Shown: positions 27,921 through 37,000 of the stretch, one piece after another
Numbering within the stretch: the first letter of the stretch is position 1
Layout: every line of letters begins with the position of its first letter
Source of the DNA: Marinobacter iranensis
Lineage (GTDB): Bacteria > Pseudomonadota > Gammaproteobacteria > Pseudomonadales > Oleiphilaceae
Assembly: GCF_029207565.1 (NCBI RefSeq)
Contig: NZ_JANCMW010000001.1
Coordinates: 62,001-126,000 of the forward strand
Length of the DNA: 64,000 nucleotides
Reading direction: 5' to 3'
Program-made: the position numbers and the translations under genes
Notes under the pieces: model-generated
Database searches by the model: none
Seen by the model: only the letters and a program-made list of their open reading frames with translations
Told to the model about the DNA's origin: nothing

Positions 27921-28594
27921 GCGACCACCTGCAGGGTGTGAATGTTATACCGGTGCTGAAGTTCGCGGCCAGAGACCGGGTCTTTCAGCACCATTCGAAA
28001 AGCCTGTCCCGGGCGCAGCTCACCGATCACCGGTAGCGTGCCGCATAGCATGGCCTGGCCCGGAGCCAGCTCGGCTTTGTCCAGCCCGAAACGGTGCAAC
28101 AGCTCCGCGGGATGCAGCAGGCCAGTAACCGGCCCATCCTGGTACAACTCTTCCTTGCCATCGATGGTCACGTAGGACGCCATCTGCAGTTCGTCCCAGT
28201 GGTCGATCACGCTGTCCAGCCGCCACACCTGAGAGCTTACAGGCTTGGCACAGACCTGTTTGGAATGGGCCACAGACCAGGCTTCGGCTTCGCGGTCGGT
28301 ATGATCTGAACCAATACCTACCAGGGTGCCCTGGTCGCTGCCAATCAGGACCACTTCCACCTCGCCGCTGGAGGCCTCTCCCAGTACCTGGATGTCCGGA
28401 GCAGTGGAGAGCTGGTTGGCTGCAACGCGATAGAAAAGCGGGGTATCGGACGGTGGTGTTACGCCAATCTCCTTCAGTTCTTCGATGTGTTCGTCGATGG
28501 CAGACTGCACCCGTCCGGCCCAGCCGGCGATGATGAGCTGGCGGACATCAACATGAATGGTTTCCTGGCTGTCTGGAAGTTGGAAGTTTGTCAT
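27917..28594 (-). CDS. DUF2848-family protein (FAH-like fold)
   Basis: The 225-aa protein resembles DUF2848: LIIAGWAGRVQSAIDEHIEE near the start, FYRVAANQLSTAPDIQVLG, GSDHTDREAEAWSVAHSKQ and TVQ-like acidic loops, then GQAMLCGTLPVIGELRPG. The family is thought to share the fumarylacetoacetate-hydrolase fold; the HSK and EVE motifs could hold a metal. ATG 28594 has CGGAG 8 nt upstream and is preferred over ATG 28621. It sits between the TRAP permease and the amidase in one minus-strand unit, so a hydrolytic role in the same catabolic pathway is likely. Reaction unknown. Confidence 0.78.
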   Translation of the reverse strand: MTNFQLPDSQETIHVDVRQLIIAGWAGRVQSAIDEHIEELKEIGVTPPSDTPLFYRVAANQLSTAPDIQVLGEASSGEVEVVLIGSDQGTLVGIGSDHTDREAEAWSVAHSKQVCAKPVSSQVWRLDSVIDHWDELQMASYVTIDGKEELYQDGPVTGLLHPAELLHRFGLDKAELAPGQAMLCGTLPVIGELRPGQAFRMVLKDPVSGRELQHRYNIHTLQVVA

Positions 28595-28627
28595 TGAGTC
28601 GCTCCGATAATTTGGGTTCATGGATAG

Positions 28628-29911
28628 TTACTTCATCAGGTCGGGGAGGAACGTGGCCACCTGAGGGAACAGCACCAGCACAATCGCCATCAGGAACATG
28701 ATGCCGACGTAGGGCATGGCACCTTTCATCACGTCGCTAAAGGGTCCGCTTTCACGCACACCCTGAACTACGTAGAGGTTGAGTCCCACGGGCGGAGTGA
28801 TCAGCGCCATCTCAATAAGCAGAATGATCAGGATGCCCAGCCACACCGGATCGAATCCCAGGGCGATGATGATGGGGGCGACGAGGGGAATGGTGATGAC
28901 CATCAGCGACAGTGTCTCGATGAAGAAACCGAGAACGATGTAAAGCAGGATGACCAGAACCAGCGTTGAGTAGGGGCCAAGACCGGCGGTTTCGAGAAAT
29001 CCGGTCAGTTCCCGTGTTACGCCGGCGGAGGCAAGCACGAAATTGAGAAAATAGGAGGCGATGATGATCAACATGATCATGCCGGTGGTCTTCATGGTGC
29101 CGTCCAGGGCCTGGACAATCACGTTCACGGACAGTTTGCCCATGGATAGGGCGATTATCATGGCGCCCAGAACGCCCAGGGAGGCCGCTTCGGTAGGTGT
29201 TGCCACACCAGCGTAGATGGATCCAACCACGATCCCGAACAGCGTCAATACCGGTACCAGGTGTTTGAGGCCGGAAAATCGGTCTCCCCAGCTGTGGGAC
29301 ACGCTGGGTCCGCCCAGGCTCGGCTTCCAGATACAGATCAGGGCTGTGCCAACAATGAACATGAGAGCAAGCAGCAGGCCCGGTATCAGACCGGCGGCAA
29401 ACAGCTGCGGAATCGAGGTTTCGGTAAGGAATCCATAAACAATCAGGTTGATCGACGGCGGAATCATGATGCCCAGGGTGCCGCCTGCGGCAATCGAACC
29501 GGTGAAAAGTTTGGGGTCATAACCCATTTCCTTCCCCTGCGGCAATGCGACCGTGCCGATGGTGGCAGCCGTGGCGACACTGGAACCGGAGGTGGCCGAA
29601 AACAGGGTGGCGGTGCCGATGTTGGCGTGCAGCAGCCCCCCTGGCAGCCAGGACATCCAGCTCTCCAGGGAACGGTAGGTGCCACGGGCAATGCCGGTGC
29701 GCACCAGAATCTCGCCCAGCAGGATAAACAACGGAATGGCGATCAGCAGGTATTTGTCAGACGCCGACCAGAGCACATCCCCCATTGCGTTGAGCAGAGG
29801 AAAGGGCGAGAACAGCTCCGACAGCACAAGGGCCAGTGCAATCAGCGTGGCCGCGACAGGAACGCTCAGGAGAAGCAGAACCATCAGAATAACCAGTGCG
29901 GTAATGATCAT
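28628..29911 (-). CDS. dctM: TRAP transporter large permease (DctM type)
   Basis: The 427-aa protein has about 12 helices and the DctM landmarks: SGSSVATAATIGTVALP, GGTLGIMIPPSINLIVYG, a late VGLNLYVVQG and an overall length normal for the family. It is the sodium-driven channel of a tripartite periplasmic importer for carboxylates. Its ATG overlaps the small permease stop by 4 nt. DUF2848, an amidase and pxpABC follow on the same strand, so the imported substrate is probably a carboxylated amide or lactam. Confidence 0.93.
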   Translation of the reverse strand: MIITALVILMVLLLLSVPVAATLIALALVLSELFSPFPLLNAMGDVLWSASDKYLLIAIPLFILLGEILVRTGIARGTYRSLESWMSWLPGGLLHANIGTATLFSATSGSSVATAATIGTVALPQGKEMGYDPKLFTGSIAAGGTLGIMIPPSINLIVYGFLTETSIPQLFAAGLIPGLLLALMFIVGTALICIWKPSLGGPSVSHSWGDRFSGLKHLVPVLTLFGIVVGSIYAGVATPTEAASLGVLGAMIIALSMGKLSVNVIVQALDGTMKTTGMIMLIIIASYFLNFVLASAGVTRELTGFLETAGLGPYSTLVLVILLYIVLGFFIETLSLMVITIPLVAPIIIALGFDPVWLGILIILLIEMALITPPVGLNLYVVQGVRESGPFSDVMKGAMPYVGIMFLMAIVLVLFPQVATFLPDLMK

Positions 29912-30504
29912 GAGCGTGCTTCCCTGTCTTCATCGCTAATCTGTTCGCCCAGCGTCGGACTTCCCGCCAGTATCTGCACACCTTCGGTGTCGCCGCTGAG
30001 CAAGCCGAAAAAGGCTCTCAGGGAAACCACACACACGGCAAAACCAAACCAGATCAATCCCACAAACCACAGCGCCTGTGGTATCCACAAAGGGGTGCCC
30101 AGTGGCGTGTTGGCGGTGGAGCCGCCGCTGTACGAGTGGCTGAGGACTGAGAAAACCGCGTCGACTACCAGGATGGAGAACATGGCCAATGCCAGTAGCG
30201 CGACCAGGTCAAGCACGCCTCGAACTTTCATGGGAAAGGTCAGGTACAGAGCATCAATGCGAATATGGGCCTTGCACATCAGGGTGTAGGCGAAGGACCA
30301 GCTGGCGCTGATTGCCATGATGTAACCGGTCAGTTCGGTGGCATGGACCGCTGAACGACCCACAAAAACCCGTGAGGCCACTTCGATGGTGACCAGGGCG
30401 ACGGTGAGGAGGATCATCACGCCGCCTGCCCGGGCAAACCAGAGCGAGCCGACTTTAACGCCAGCGAGCACGCGGTCGAGAAACGAGTTCACCTGTTGCA
30501 ACAT
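29908..30504 (-). CDS. dctQ: TRAP transporter small permease (DctQ type)
   Basis: The 198-aa protein has four helices and the DctQ pattern (VTIEVASRVFVGRSAVHATE, then GYIMAISASWSFAYTLM and HIRIDAL). It pairs with the large permease, to which it is coupled by a 4-nt overlap. A strong hairpin (30519-30547) separates it from the binding-protein gene upstream. Confidence 0.92.
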   Translation of the reverse strand: MLQQVNSFLDRVLAGVKVGSLWFARAGGVMILLTVALVTIEVASRVFVGRSAVHATELTGYIMAISASWSFAYTLMCKAHIRIDALYLTFPMKVRGVLDLVALLALAMFSILVVDAVFSVLSHSYSGGSTANTPLGTPLWIPQALWFVGLIWFGFAVCVVSLRAFFGLLSGDTEGVQILAGSPTLGEQISDEDREARS

Positions 30505-30518
30505 ATTGTTCTCCAGAC

Positions 30519-30547
30519 CGACCGGGGCAGTTTGACCGCCCCGGTCG
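30519..30547 (-). terminator. Intercistronic hairpin between TRAP dctP and dctQ
   Basis: Arms CGACCGGGGC and GCCCCGGTCG match over 10 bp with a 9-nt loop. It follows the binding-protein stop (30569) by 22 nt. No T-run follows, so it more likely stabilises the dctP message or partly reduces read-through into dctQM, giving more binding protein than permease. Confidence 0.6.
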
Positions 30548-30568
30548 CCGTTGTGGGCGAGCGGCGTG

Positions 30569-31633
30569 TTACTTGGTCGCGCTTAATCCGGTTACTTCAC
30601 CAACCGTGTCATTCCAGCGCTCAACCCATTCCTGGTCTACGCGCTTTGCCCAGTTAGGCAGCAGGGTTTCTTCCAGGTGGCGACTAGCCTCGGTGAAGTC
30701 ATTATCGGTGGCCTCCACCAGGACCATGTCTCCTGCGTCACCGCGCGAGCATTTACCGTTGCCGGTCAGGCAAGCAATGCCCTCTTTCGTTTCCCCTGTC
30801 GCAGCGGCCCAGACCGGGTCTTCATAATTTTCCTTGATTTCAGCGGTCAGCCATTCCTGGGTTTCCTGGGAAAGCGACTTCCATTTTTTGCCATTCATAG
30901 CGGTAACGACGTGGTCCCAGCCACCTACTGGCAGGGGGTACAGATGCGTGGACACTTCGTGCCAGCCAGAGCTGTAACCGGACAGGGAGCCAGTTACTGC
31001 GCAGTCGATAACGCCTCGCTGCAACGCGCCGGGTACTTCGCTGAAGTTCAAAGTGATGCCTTCGGCGCCCAGGGCCTGAAGGAATTCGGCAGTGGTACGA
31101 CCGCTGGCGCGAACTTTCATACCCTTGAGATCACTCAGTCCGTCAATCTCCGCGTTGCAGAACACCATTTGCGAAGGATAAGGCACAACGGCCAGCAGTT
31201 GAGCGCCGTCGTACCGTTGTTTGAATGCATCGGCGAGAACCGGACGATAGGCTTCCGCCACTTTGCGGGCGGTGTCCACGTCGGGAGCGATCATGGGCAT
31301 GTCCAGGGCTTCCAGTTCCGGGGCATCCTCAACTGCATAATCGGCTACTGTGGAAGTGACCTCAATGACGTTACGGTCCATCAAACGAAAGACTTCACCA
31401 CCACCCAGGCCCATCTGGTCAAAGGTGGTGACCTTGGTAGAAATCTGGCCATCGGAGGCTTCGGGAACGTGTTTCTCCCAGAACGGACGTTCGAAATTCT
31501 GGTAAAGGGACAAACTGCTCCAGCTTCCCACATAGTTAAAGCTGGTCTTGTCCAGGTCCTGCGCCAACGCAGGCGAGCTGGCAAATGCCAGGCCCATCAG
31601 GGAGGCGGCAACGAGGGTCTTTCTTGTATTCAT
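30569..31633 (-). CDS. dctP: TRAP transporter substrate-binding protein (DctP type)
   Basis: The 354-aa periplasmic protein has a signal peptide (about 1-25, ending ALAQ) and DctP landmarks: YNGAQL-like DGAQLLAVVPYPSQMVF, LKGMKVRASGRTTAEFLQAL with the carboxylate-gripping Arg, then VPGALQRGVIDCAVTG. Substrate should be a carboxylate; the neighbouring genes point to an amide, lactam or D-glutamate-like compound. A pair of Cys in LTGNGKCSRG may form a disulfide with an earlier Cys. Confidence 0.92.
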   Translation of the reverse strand: MNTRKTLVAASLMGLAFASSPALAQDLDKTSFNYVGSWSSLSLYQNFERPFWEKHVPEASDGQISTKVTTFDQMGLGGGEVFRLMDRNVIEVTSTVADYAVEDAPELEALDMPMIAPDVDTARKVAEAYRPVLADAFKQRYDGAQLLAVVPYPSQMVFCNAEIDGLSDLKGMKVRASGRTTAEFLQALGAEGITLNFSEVPGALQRGVIDCAVTGSLSGYSSGWHEVSTHLYPLPVGGWDHVVTAMNGKKWKSLSQETQEWLTAEIKENYEDPVWAAATGETKEGIACLTGNGKCSRGDAGDMVLVEATDNDFTEASRHLEETLLPNWAKRVDQEWVERWNDTVGEVTGLSATK

Positions 31634-31665
31634 GGTAGTTACCTCATGGTTTTGGTCGGTTCTGA

Positions 31666-32469
31666 TTAAAACAGGGCCAGGCTGTTGTCAGGAATATCCG
31701 TGACCAGCATGTGCCCCGGGCTGTGGGTGATTGCGAATTCGATACCGGAATCGATCAGGACCTGCTGCGGTGTAACGCCACAGGCCCAGAAGACCGGAAT
31801 TTCATTCTCACCCACGGAAACGGAGTCGCCATAATCCGGCGCGCTCAGGTTGGAAATGCCGATCAGTGATGGATTGCCGAGGTGCACGGGGGAACCATGA
31901 ACCTGTGGGTACCGGGTGGTGATCTGGATGGCGCGGATAGCGTCAGCAGCTATGAATGGCCGCATGGAGACAACCAGCTTGCCGCCAAAACCTCCGGCAG
32001 AGGTCAGTGGTACCGAGGTGTTATACATAGGCACGTTTCTGGCTTCGTTTATGTGGCGTACCTGAAGGCCGGCGGTGATCAGAGCGTGCTCGAAGGTAAA
32101 GGAGCAGCCAAGGGCAAAGGTCACCAGGTCCTCCCGCCAGTCTTCCGCCACATCAGTACGGGTGTCACTGACCTGGCCATGGCGGTAAATGCGGTAAGCC
32201 GGCACATCGCGGGCAATGTCCAGATCACGGCCTAAAAGGGTGCAGGTGCGGGCACCGGGCTCACTGACTGCCAACAGAGGACAGGGCTTAGGGTTGGCCT
32301 GGCAGAAGCGCAGAAAGCCCGCTGCCTGGGATTCTGGCAGGATGACAAGGTTGACCTGGACGTAACCGCTGGCAAGCCCGGATGTGGGGCCGGTCAGGTT
32401 GCCTTCTCTCGCGGCTCTACGAACAGCCGAAGGTGTTGAATGCGCGTCCAGCTGAGCGATGCTTGTCAT
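31666..32469 (-). CDS. DUF1445 putative hydro-lyase / D-glutamate cyclase family
   Basis: The protein is about 267 aa from ATG 32469 (an ATG 30 nt upstream, at 32499, is an alternative). Family landmarks are AAREGNLTGPTSGLASGYVQ, PCPLLAVSEPG, LGCSFTFEHALI, VPMYNTSVPL and the late CGVTPQQVLIDSG with ITHSPGHMLVTDIPD. The family includes a D-glutamate cyclase that makes 5-oxo-D-proline, and bacterial members are called putative hydro-lyases. Next to pxpABC, which opens 5-oxoproline, that chemistry fits well, but direction and stereochemistry here are not known. It is the first catabolic gene after LysR on the same strand. Confidence 0.82.
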   Translation of the reverse strand: MTSIAQLDAHSTPSAVRRAAREGNLTGPTSGLASGYVQVNLVILPESQAAGFLRFCQANPKPCPLLAVSEPGARTCTLLGRDLDIARDVPAYRIYRHGQVSDTRTDVAEDWREDLVTFALGCSFTFEHALITAGLQVRHINEARNVPMYNTSVPLTSAGGFGGKLVVSMRPFIAADAIRAIQITTRYPQVHGSPVHLGNPSLIGISNLSAPDYGDSVSVGENEIPVFWACGVTPQQVLIDSGIEFAITHSPGHMLVTDIPDNSLALF

Positions 32470-32563
32470 GTTTCTGCCTAATAGATGAGTTTCTTGCATT
32501 TAAGGCAGAAGTGCTGATTAACACAAATCGAAATTTGGGATCAGTTTTGATAGAAAAAATGGA

Positions 32564-33487
32564 TCACTCAGGTTTTTCAACGCTCTGCATGGACTGGTTG
32601 ACCAATCCAGCGCGTTCTTTTGCGGTTATCAGTGCGAGTTCTGCTATGGCATGCACGACACTGCTGCTTGGTGCGGCCCGGTAGGCTGCGATAAATGCAA
32701 GGTCCGGCACAGTGGCGTCAACCCTGAATTGCCGCAGAACGCCGGTGTCCAGTTCGCGCTGAAGAATTTCCCGGGGGAGAGCACTGACGCCCAGGCCGTC
32801 CACGGTCATATGAATGATGGTTGAAAGTGAAGAGCAGGAATGAACGCGCGTGGAATGATTCATGGGGTCTACCAGCGAGCGAATAGCAATATAAGGTTCA
32901 CTCTGTCGTGGGTAGGTAACGATGGGCCATGTGGCGAGCTCGGCAAGTGACATGGCTTGGTCGGGAATATTGAGCTGGGGGCTTGCAACCCAGATCAGTG
33001 AGTAGCGGCAAAGATCCCGGTTAATAATGCCGGGCTGGTTGACGCCGCCCATGAGGAAGGCGATATCGATCTCGTGATTCTTGAGCTTCTCAGCAAGGTT
33101 GACGGAGATGTCCACGTCCAGTTCAAGGTTGATGGCTGGATAGGCTTCGCTGACCCGTTCCAGTAGCTGAGGTAGCCACGTGTGAGCGATGGTTTCCGAG
33201 ACCGCAAGGCGAATGGTGCCCTGGATGGAGGATGGCTTGGCAACAGCTTGCAGCATCTCGCCGTGCAAGCTCAGCATTTTTTCGGCATAGACAAGAAATT
33301 CCCGGCCTTTGGCTGTCAAGGTGATCTTCTTGCCGGAACGGTCAAACAGATCGACGCCAAGTTGATCTTCAAGGCCTGCAATGCGAGCTGACACCGAGGG
33401 TTGTGACGCATAGACCCGACTGGCGGCGGCTCGGAAACTACCCAGCCTGGCTATCCAGACAAACGTTTCCAGGGTTCGGATATTCAT
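32564..33487 (-). CDS. LysR-family transcriptional regulator
   Basis: The 307-aa protein has the LysR N-terminal winged helix (MNIRTLETFVWIARLGSFRA, SQPSVSARIAGLEDQLGVDLF) and a substrate-binding effector domain. It starts 1 nt inside the stop of the upstream Lrp-family gene (TAATG), so both regulators are translated from one message. It reads in the same direction as the oxoproline/TRAP genes immediately downstream, unusual for LysR, which normally diverges from its target; a likely activator of that operon nevertheless. Confidence 0.9.
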   Translation of the reverse strand: MNIRTLETFVWIARLGSFRAAASRVYASQPSVSARIAGLEDQLGVDLFDRSGKKITLTAKGREFLVYAEKMLSLHGEMLQAVAKPSSIQGTIRLAVSETIAHTWLPQLLERVSEAYPAINLELDVDISVNLAEKLKNHEIDIAFLMGGVNQPGIINRDLCRYSLIWVASPQLNIPDQAMSLAELATWPIVTYPRQSEPYIAIRSLVDPMNHSTRVHSCSSLSTIIHMTVDGLGVSALPREILQRELDTGVLRQFRVDATVPDLAFIAAYRAAPSSSVVHAIAELALITAKERAGLVNQSMQSVEKPE

Positions 33488-33939
33488 TACAGTCCCGCAT
33501 CCCTGACATTTTCCATCACCACAAAGGTACTGGTCTGCAACACATGGGGCAGGGCGGATATCTGTTCTCCCAGTACCTGCCGATACTCCGCCATATTGCC
33601 CGTGCGAACCTTCAGCAAGTAATCGAAGTTACCAGCGATCATGTGGCATTGCTCCACCGCCGAGATCTGCTTTACCGCATTATTGAACGCTGCCAGGGCG
33701 CTGCTGCTGGTGTCGTTCAGGGTGACCTGTGCGAATGCGATGTGGCTTTGCCCGAGTTTGGTCTGGTTGACCAGAGCCGTGTAGCCGGTGATGTAGCCTT
33801 GCTCTTCAAGGCGCCGCATACGGACCTGACAGGGTGTTTTTGACAACCCCACCCTCGAGGCAAGTTCTGTCACTGTAATCCGTGCATGCTTCTGGAGTTC
33901 ACGGATGATGGAGTGATCGATTCTGTCCAGTTCGACCAT
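33487..33939 (-). CDS. Lrp/AsnC-family regulator
   Basis: The 150-aa protein has the Lrp helix-turn-helix (LDRIDHSIIRELQKHARITV, ASRVGLSKTPCQVRMRRLEE) and a RAM/ACT ligand domain ending in the typical HVLQTSTFVVMENV. Lrp proteins bind amino acids. It stands head-to-head with the glutamate dehydrogenase-putA genes and directly upstream of LysR and the oxoproline cluster, so it is placed to balance both sides. An 18-bp inverted repeat lies between it and gdh. Confidence 0.9.
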   Translation of the reverse strand: MVELDRIDHSIIRELQKHARITVTELASRVGLSKTPCQVRMRRLEEQGYITGYTALVNQTKLGQSHIAFAQVTLNDTSSSALAAFNNAVKQISAVEQCHMIAGNFDYLLKVRTGNMAEYRQVLGEQISALPHVLQTSTFVVMENVRDAGL

Positions 33940-33962
33940 AATTTCGTTTCCAGGCTGGATTA

Positions 33963-33980
33963 ACGGCTATTTATGGCCGT
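33963..33980. promoter_or_regulatory. Inverted repeat in the lrp-gdh intergenic region
   Basis: Arms ACGGC and GCCGT (5 bp, 8-nt AT-rich spacer) lie 24-41 bp upstream of the Lrp start, in AT-rich DNA ahead of gdh. Placement fits an autoregulatory Lrp-type operator; short arms keep this tentative. Confidence 0.3.
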
Positions 33981-34097
33981 GAATATAATCAAAATACCTG
34001 TACATTAAAACTATATGGGCAAAGAGTCTTCCATGAGTTGGCTATACTGGGGATGTTCAGTCATACATGCGCCAGTTGATACTCCCGGAGACTTCCG

Positions 34098-37000
34098 ATG
34101 ACCCATTCCGACTCCCCGCAAACACAAACCCTCCTGGAGCAGCTTTCAGAGGCTCTGGAGGGGGAGGATTACGACCCCGACGATTCGAAGCATCTGCGGG
34201 ACATCGTAGCAACGATGATGGAGGAGTCCCGTTCCTGGGACGATGCGTTGTTGCGACGGTTGGTGGAGGTTCTGGGGGACGGCCCCGGCACTCAATGCGC
34301 AAACATGTTCAGGGGCGGGTTCCCTTCGAGTTACCGGTCGAAATTCCCTGTGGATGAGGCCGTTGGTGATCTTCTGCAAATTCAATCCATTGCCCTGAGT
34401 TCCGATGTACCCATGCGCTTCTACCAGCCGTCTGAGCAGGGGGAGCAGGAACTGAACTTCAAGCTCTATAGCCAGGGCAAACCGGTGATCCTCTCAGACG
34501 TGATTCCTATCCTGGAAAACCTTGGCATGAGGGTATTGGGAGAGCATCCGTATCGCATTCAGCGGCGCGATGGCGAGCAGTTCGGGGTCAGCGATTTTAC
34601 CGTGGAGTTTCATTCCCGTTGCCGTGGCGCCGATATTGAAAAGGCCAAGCCGCTATTGCAGGAAGGGTTCCGCGAAATCTGGAATGGCTTCGCGGAGAAC
34701 GATGACTTAAACCAACTGATGATGGCCGCCAGCCTGGGCTGGCGTGAAGTCAGCGTGTTGCGGGCTTACTCCCGCTACATCAAGCAACTGCGTTTCGGCT
34801 TCAGTCAGCCGTTTATCGCCGACACCCTGGCCCGGCACCTGAATATTGCCGCGCTGCTGGTCGCTTTCTTTAATGCCAGATTCAATCCGGATGCCGCCAT
34901 GGCGGAAAGTCGGGAATCTGCGGCTGAACAGATTGAGGCGGATATTCTCAATGCCCTCGAAGCCGTCAAAAGCCTGGACGATGACCGCATCCTCAGGCGG
35001 TTTTATGTGCTGATCAAGGCAACCTTGAGAACCAACTATTTTCAGCATCAGGATACCGGTGGGTTCAAGGGGTACCTCTCACTCAAGCTTGATCCATCTT
35101 CCATCCCCGATATTCCCAAACCCTGCCCGCGTTTCGAGGTGTTTGTGTGTTCCCCCCGCGTGGAAGGGGTTCACCTCCGGGCGGGCCCGGTTGCCCGTGG
35201 TGGGTTGCGTTGGTCTGACCGTAGCGAGGACTACCGTACTGAGATACTGGGGCTGGTAAAGGCCCAACAGGTGAAGAACTCAGTGATTGTACCGGTGGGT
35301 GCCAAGGGCGGCTTTATCGTTAAACGGCCACCGCAAGATGGCTCCCGTGAGGCATTGCAGGCGGAAGGTGTCGCCTGCTACCAGATGTTCATCCGCGGGC
35401 TGCTGGACCTGACGGACAACCTGGATGAAGGAGTGGTGGTGCCGCCAGAGAATGTGGTTCGCCATGATAGCGATGATCCCTACCTGGTTGTTGCTGCCGA
35501 CAAAGGTACCGCTACCTTTTCTGATATCGCCAACCGGCTGGCCCAGGAGTATGGATTCTGGCTCGGCGATGCGTTCGCCTCTGGCGGCAGCGAAGGGTAC
35601 GACCACAAGAAAATGGGGATTACCGCAAGAGGCGCCTGGGAATCGGTCAAGCGTCATTTTCTGGAGAAAGGCGTTGATACCCAGGCCGATGAATTTACGG
35701 TGGTGGGCGTTGGTGATATGGGTGGTGATGTGTTCGGCAACGGCATGCTGTTGTCGGACCGTATTCGCCTGGTCGGCGCGTTCAACCACCTGCATATCTT
35801 CGTTGACCCGGAACCCGACGCGGCGGCTTCATTTGCCGAGCGCAAGCGTCTGTTTGAGTTGCCGGGGTCGAGCTGGGCGGACTATGACGAGAGAAGGATC
35901 AGCAAAGGCGGCGGTGTCTTTTCCCGGAGCGCCAAGTGGATTCCGGTATCACCACAAATGCAGGCCTGCCTGGGCGTTGACGCGGATCGCCTGCCGCCCA
36001 ACGAGTTGATCAGGGCGCTGTTGAAAGCGCCGGTGGACATGCTCTGGAACGGCGGCATTGGCACCTACGTAAAAGCGGCCGGCGAATCCCACGAGGACGT
36101 TGGCGACAAATCCAATGACGCGGTGAGAATCGACAGCCACGAGCTTCAGTGCCGGGTGCTCGGTGAAGGCGGTAACCTGGGCTTTACCCAGCTTGGCCGC
36201 ATAGGCTTTGCCCGCGCCGGCGGTGCTGCCAATACCGACTTTATTGATAACGCCGGTGGGGTTGATTGTTCGGACCATGAAGTGAACATCAAGATTCTGC
36301 TCAACGAGCAGGTGCGGCGTGGGCAGATGACGCTCCGGCAGCGGAACAATATGCTCAGGGCGATGACGCCCGAAGTGGCCCGGCTGGTGCTCCGCAATAA
36401 CTACCGCCAAGCCATGGCGTTGAGCCTTGCCCATGGAGGTGCGGTTGCCACCATGGATGAATATGAGCGACTGATGCGGCGCCTGGAGGCGGAAGGCAAA
36501 CTTGACCGGGCCCTCGAATTCCTGCCCGATGATGAGGAGCTCAGGGATCGGCGCGAGCGTTCCTCTGGCCTGACCCGGCCGGAGCTTTCCGTGCTGATTT
36601 CCTACGCCAAGATCGAACTCAAGCAGGCATTGCTCACTACGCCCATTGTTCACGATGATCGTTTTGTCGAGTCGCTCTATTCGGCATTCCCGGCCTCGTT
36701 GCTCAAACGCTTTCCAGAGGCGATCGACGCACATCCTTTGCGCGCTGAAATTTCAGCCACCCAGATTGCCAACGATATTGTGAATCGTATGGGCATCAGC
36801 TGGGCGGACAAACTTCGTAACGCCACCGGCGCTGACTATGGCCGGATTGCCGCAGGCTACCTGATCTCCCTCCGGATACACGACGTAGAGACTCAGTGGG
36901 AAGCCATTGAAGCGCTGGACGGAAAGATCAGCGCCGACGTGCAGGCAGAGTTGTTCAGTGACGTGATTCGCCTGGTAACACGCAGTACCAGTTGGTTGCT

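Noticed and set aside
29261..31669. Long plus-strand frames across the TRAP genes
   Set aside because: They are antisense to dctM, dctQ and dctP, which have clear family motifs and signals; the plus frames have none.
35949..36734. 261-aa frame antisense to the glutamate dehydrogenase
   Set aside because: It is a shadow within a strongly conserved coding region.
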